Of a stretch of DNA of 64,000 nucleotides, positions 25,001 to 31,000 are shown in pieces. Below the pieces are notes generated by a model. It searched no databases and was not told where the DNA came from. It worked only from the letters and a program-made list of their open reading frames with translations. The stretch's first letter is position 1. Each line of letters begins with the position of its first letter. A program made the translations under genes and the position numbers. Source of the DNA: Corbicula japonica (Eukaryota; Mollusca; Bivalvia; Venerida; Cyrenidae); assembly GCA_038501625.1 (NCBI GenBank), contig JAZAYU010000258.1, forward strand, positions 499,001 through 563,000, read 5' to 3'.

Positions 25001-28000
25001 ATTAACAGACTTAGCGACTAGAATCGATTCTCTGTAGTCAGAATCGATGTCGCCGACTTTATAACTTCAGCGACAATTACTCGATTATCGGCGATAATCG
25101 GATTATCGGCGATAATCGGAACATCACTACTATAAACAACGCAAATATCATGAATATTTTCAATCTCAACTTACCGCGGGCTTTTACATAACCACTGATT
25201 TCTGCGACAGTTTTTTTTCTAGCAATTTTCAACACAGTGTATATGAAAAAAACTGAAAACAATCTCTAATCGCGAAGGAATTGTTTTGTGGGTATCAATT
25301 ATGTACTCATACCAGCGATGAGCGATGAACAAATTCGTACTGCAGTGAGTTTATACATGCAAACCTCGTGGTATTCGAGTATACAGTGCGTTGCATACCG
25401 TTGTAAATTTTCTTAGAATACATTAAACAAATAAGCAAAATTAACCATCCAGCCATAAGTACTAATGCCTGATTGACAACGTTAAAGTTTCGCTATTTTA
25501 TTATAAAGTCAACAACTATATGTATATGATTTTAAATTTCCATTTTCATGTTATTTTGTTTGAAGTTTGAGTAGGTCTATTTATGTTAAGGTACTTCTAG
25601 ATACACATGATATTGTGTGTGGCTGATTAATCTCACAGTATATTGTAAGATGCCTTATTAATTATAGCTCTTGATTTAATTGTGTGCAAGAAGACGACAT
25701 GTAAGACCAAATATTAGTTAGGTGTTTAATTCAAATGTTTTAGACAGGAAGAAGTAAACGTGAAACAAAGTGTGATGCCAGCGATGTAGCTCCCGATTCG
25801 GACGATAATAAAATTGGAAAAGATTTATATACCGATGGAGAGCGGTCAAATACTTCTGGGGATGAGACGATTCAGACACCAGATGCAAATGATAATAAAA
25901 ATAAACATTCTCAGATAACAGGATCGACTAAACGTTGCTCAATGGTAATATTGCTTAGTTAAGTTGCATGATGTAAACACGAGATAAAATTTAGTTGTAC
26001 ACAAGTATTATCATAGTTTTCGCATATTGCTCTTGCATCTTGCTAGAAAAGGCAAAATGTGTACACATAATTAAACAATTATATCCTGGGGTAAAAGCAT
26101 ACACAAATTATTTCTGTCCAGCTATTTGCAAGCAGTCCAACAGCGTTTGCAAAAATTGTATAAACATAATACTATCATGTCCTGAATGCCATTTATGCAC
26201 AAAACAATTTCACAAAACACAAAATTATATTAATGTTTCAAAGGAAATTCTAATAATTAAATACCAATTCCTAATTCCTTGTTACTTATTAAAATTAAAT
26301 ATAAATAACTATAATTCTTGGTGTCTATTATTCTTTTTATTCCGAAATCTTTTTTGTCGAACCACGTGTAAATTTACCGAATACTATATTTTTTAATCTA
26401 ATCGAACTATTCTCTTTTTTGACCGGCTCGGTCAAAGCGGAACCCTATACAACATCCCCCTCTCTTTGATGTTTCCTAATATCAAATTACTACATGTATA
26501 CAATAACATGAAATTTATCATAAAATTGAAACAATCAAACTTTGCATTTACAAATACAGAATGAACATCTCATACTAAAAAGTAGAAAACTGCAGTTCAA
26601 TTGAGAATACTTTAACTGTTCATGTAATACTGCACTAAACCAAATTTAGTTAAATGTTTCTAGTACAATGTTTTGTTTGATGTTTTTCTCAAAAGTTTCT
26701 TCTGAGGTCTTCTTATAGTCTTTTAGAACATGCCTTGTTCCTCTTGGCGAATGTTACAAAGTTACTCAAAAATTTTCATTCTTCTTGGTTGTATTTTAGC
26801 ACTTTTTTAACAGCGAAGGGATTATTATGCCCTTTTAACACCGCTGTTCAAAATAACATTAACACTGAACATTTCTATTTAATAGCAGCGAAGGGATTAT
26901 TATGCCCTTTTAACACAGCTGCTTTATTTAAGAACACTTAAATCACAATCAACGTTAATTTCTAATGGACAGAGTCTCGTGATTGATCGAATGATTTCGT
27001 TCTTTCCAACTCGAATTCTTGCTGCTCGAACATGGAAGCCACTCTTTTAACCATCAATCCCAGAAATGTCTTACAAGCTCTTGTATCCTTCTCCATCGTT
27101 TAACTGGGTGATAGTTTTCTGTATCTACAGACTGGGGGGGGGGGGCGCAAATTCACCTCCAACTTGACCGAAAAGGAAATGATTTGGCGTAAGAGGCGTT
27201 ACGTCAGAATGATGCGACGACTGATAAGTCAATGGTCTTGAATTTATCAATGCTTCAGCTCCAGTAAAGGCAGTCAGTTCTTCATCATTAACATCAGCAC
27301 CGCGAAGAATAGCATAGATAGCACGTTTGGCTGCCTTTATCATAATCTCGTGTACTCCACCCCAATGTGGAGCATATGGCGGATTAAACTGCCAACTAAT
27401 TCCCTTATCGGCTGTTCTCGTTATAATTTCATCTTTGTCTAACTGTCTTACTAGTTCTTTTAGTTCTTTTTCAGCTCCGACAAAGTTCAAACCATTGTCT
27501 GACAACATTTTGACTGGTAATCCTCTTCAGTTTACCATCCTAAAGAAGGCATTTAGGAAAGAGCTAGTATCAAGTCCGAATGCGATTTCTAGATGTACAG
27601 CACGCGAAGCTAAGCATGTAAAAAGACAAAGATACCGCTTTTCTCGTCGTTTCCCTCGACCTTGTACTGTTATGAAAGGACCACCGAAATCAACAGATGT
27701 GTGTGCGAATGCTCTCAATGGCATAGAGAGGCGAATACTTGGTATCGGACCCATAATTTGACTTGATGGTTTCGCTGTACGTCTTCGGCACTCAGTGCAA
27801 CATCTCTCGACATCACGAATTTCTTCTCTAGCATGAATGATCCAGTAACGACTTGACAATGCATTCATGGTAAAGTTTGTCCCACTATGGTTATTGACAT
27901 CATGGAAATGTTTCACAATCAATCTCGTAACTGCTGCTTTTCGTGGCAGAATGACTGGATAACGAACGTCGAATGGTAGAAATTCTGCATACTTAAGGCG

Positions 28001-31000
28001 ACTATCAGCTCGCAACAGTCCATCTTGATTTTAGGATTCAAACTTATCAACTTGCTTGATGACGAAATGGGCTTTGCTTTCTTAAGCAATCTTATTTCTT
28101 CTGCAAATACTTCCCGCTGAACATGCTTGATATGGTAATGTTCACTGTCCTGAAGTTCATCTGCAGTTAATGGAGCTATCATCTTTTTATCAGTGTTGCG
28201 GCAATTATTGATGAAACGATACATCCACGCCGTCACTCTCACTAATCGAGACCACTTGGAATAATTTGAAGGATCTAATCGCCAAGTATCATCTGTGTTT
28301 GCGATGTTGTTGTTACAGTCTGAAACTTGGTAAGTAGAATGTGCATCTTGTTTCTTCTCTTGTAGATCATTGCTCAAATGTCCCTTCAACTCTGTCTTTG
28401 GCCATTCGTTCTCTTCTTAACAAAGAAATGACGGGCCTTCCCACCAAAACGCATCTTTTGCCAGGGCTGTTACAGTTGTTCCTCTAGAAACATAATCCGC
28501 TGGATTTTCCTCGGACGGTACTTTTTGCCATTGACTAGGGCTAGTATGCTGCTGTATCTCACCAACTCTATTGGCTACAAAAGTCTTGAATTGACGACTT
28601 TGATTTCTGATCCAGTGTAATACATTCATGCTATCAGACCAAAATGTTACATTGTTTATGTCAATTCCTAGTGTTTGGCAAATTGAGAGGGTCAAACGAA
28701 GACCTAATACAGTTGCCATCAATTCTTGACATGGTATACTTATGGCTGTTAAGGGGGCTACTCTGCTTTTTGCTGCAACAAAGCGTACCGAAATCTTTCC
28801 ACTTCTGCAACTATGTCTTGCGTAGACTACTGTTCCATATGCTGTTGACGACGCATCCACAAATGTGTGTAAAGTTAAAGTATGACAACAATCATTGCAT
28901 GCTTCTTGAATGCATCTTGGAACTGTAACTGTTTTCAGGCATTCAAGTTCTGAAAACCATTCACGGATTTCTTCAGCTTCTTTGCCATTAACTTCTTCAT
29001 CCCAGTCAAGTCCACTAATCCAGATTTTTTGCATAATGATCTTTCCGTGAATGCAGAAAGGTGCTAGGAAACCTAATGGATCAAACAATGATGCTATCTT
29101 CTTAAGAAAGAACCTCTTTGTCAAAGTCTGTGACTTGGTATCAGTGAAACTACATGTTGATTGGAAACCAAACCCATCACTTTCTGGTGACCAGATGACT
29201 CCAAGAGTTTTTGTTTTTGGAAGAATTCCTTCGGTCAAGCTAATCTCCGAAACGTCCGAAGCACGTTTGTCTTGTGGTATATTCTCAAGAACTTTGGTAG
29301 AGTTAGATAACCATTTTCTTGGGACCATCCCTGCTTTACCCACAAGCTCTGATAATTGACGATACAGTTCTATTGCTTCTTCATCTGTTTTTCATTGAAT
29401 CCATCCCATCATCCATATACGTGGACTTAAGAACTGTTGTATAAGCCAACGAATACTGCTTTGCAAACTTCAAGGCATTTTCCTGGGCTACCAACTGTGC
29501 CAAGAATGGTGATGCATTCACTCCGAAAACTAATCTGTTAAACTGGTAAATATCAGGTGGCTCGGTGCTGTTTGACCTCCATAAGAAACGATGATATGTT
29601 CGATCACTTGGATTGATGCTTACTTGCAAGTACATTTCGGCAATATCACATACAATAGCTACTGGGTATTTCCGAAAACGAAGGAGTACATCCAACAAAT
29701 CGTTTTGCAACTTCGGTCCTTGGTGTATGACATCATTCAAGCTAAGACTATTATGTTTGGCTGAAGCGTCGAAAACTATCCGAACTTTAGTTGTATCTTT
29801 ATCTGGTCGTACAACCGTAAAATGAGGCAGATACCAGGCTGGCTCAGTTGCATCTTGAGACACTTTTGAAATATAACCTTTCTCTTCATATTTGCGTATT
29901 GTGTCACTATATATCTCTGCTATATCTGGATTCTTACTCAATTTCTTCTCAGTATTGTCTAATCTCTTCAAAGCTGAGTCATAGTTGTTGACTAAACAGT
30001 CTTTGTTATTGTTCCATGGTATGGAAACTTCGTATCGGCCATTTTCATATCTTAATGTCTCTTTTGTCTGATTAAGTACCTTTGTGTCTTCTGGTGACAT
30101 GGTTCGAATTTCTGGTATGTTCTCTATTTCTCAGAATCTTCTAATTGCCGAATCTAGTTCTCCACCAAAGTAACAAAAGTAGCTATCTCCTGGTTGGCTA
30201 TATGATGATGTTTGACCAACACAAGTCCATCCCAAGGGAGTTAATCTGGCAACTGGTTCTCCAGAGTTCCCATGCACTTCTTTCAGTGATCTATGTAGAT
30301 CAATATTGTCTAATCCAATGAGTAAGTCAACTTTACTTTTTCTCGATATAACTGGAAACTTAATTCCACTCAAATGTTTCCATTGTTCTGAATGTTCAGT
30401 CCAGTCAATTGGTTTAAGTGACCCAGTAACACCTTTTGTTGTGTTTGCTTCAATTTCATGTTTGTACTGTCCATCTGTACTTTCGATCATACATTTCACA
30501 ACTTTAGTTTTGAATTTTTCAGTCCGCCCATTTAAAAGGTTCACCTGTATGTCATCAAACGACCCTTCAAGCCCTAGTTCACATGCTACATCCTCATTCA
30601 GGTACGATTTCGAACTACCTTCATCAAGTAGAGCTGTTATTTTGATAACTTTGTCATCTGACTTCAGAACTATAGGAACAGTTCTTAATGAAATCACACC
30701 ACTACAGGAACTATGGATAAACACTTGCTGTGCAGATGCAGCTGGCTGAAATTCTGGTGCACTTGAATTTAGTTCAGATTCTTTCTTTCTGTCTTCAACA
30801 CGATGCAACAATTTGTTATGTGTTTTTGTGCATCCATCTTGACCACATATCGAATATTTACGACAATCACTGCCTCTATGGTTGTTACGCAAACACCGGA
30901 AACACAGTACCTTGTCTTTAGCAACACCCCAGCGCCTATGAACATCCATCTCATTAAACACTGGACAATTCAAAATAATATGATTTTCATCACAAACAAC

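Larger units (their letters stand above)
23137..25129. mobile_element. hAT-type non-autonomous element with 8-bp target duplication
   Basis: Ends are TAGTGATG at the left and CATCACTA at the right. Exactly outside lie identical 8-bp words CTATAAAC (23129-23136 and 25130-25137), the target-site length of hAT transposons. Subterminal DNA is rich in CGATTATCGGCGATAATCGG-type repeats at the right and ATCGATTAATCGG at the left. A BED-finger relic inside supports hAT. A Pearl-type element is inserted inside (23.72-24.91 kb), so the original element was about 0.8 kb. It sits in intron 10 of the Mieap-like gene. Confidence 0.85.

Noticed and set aside
26470..27124. Env gene of the BEL element
   Set aside because: No open frame, signal peptide or membrane segment between integrase and the polypurine tract.
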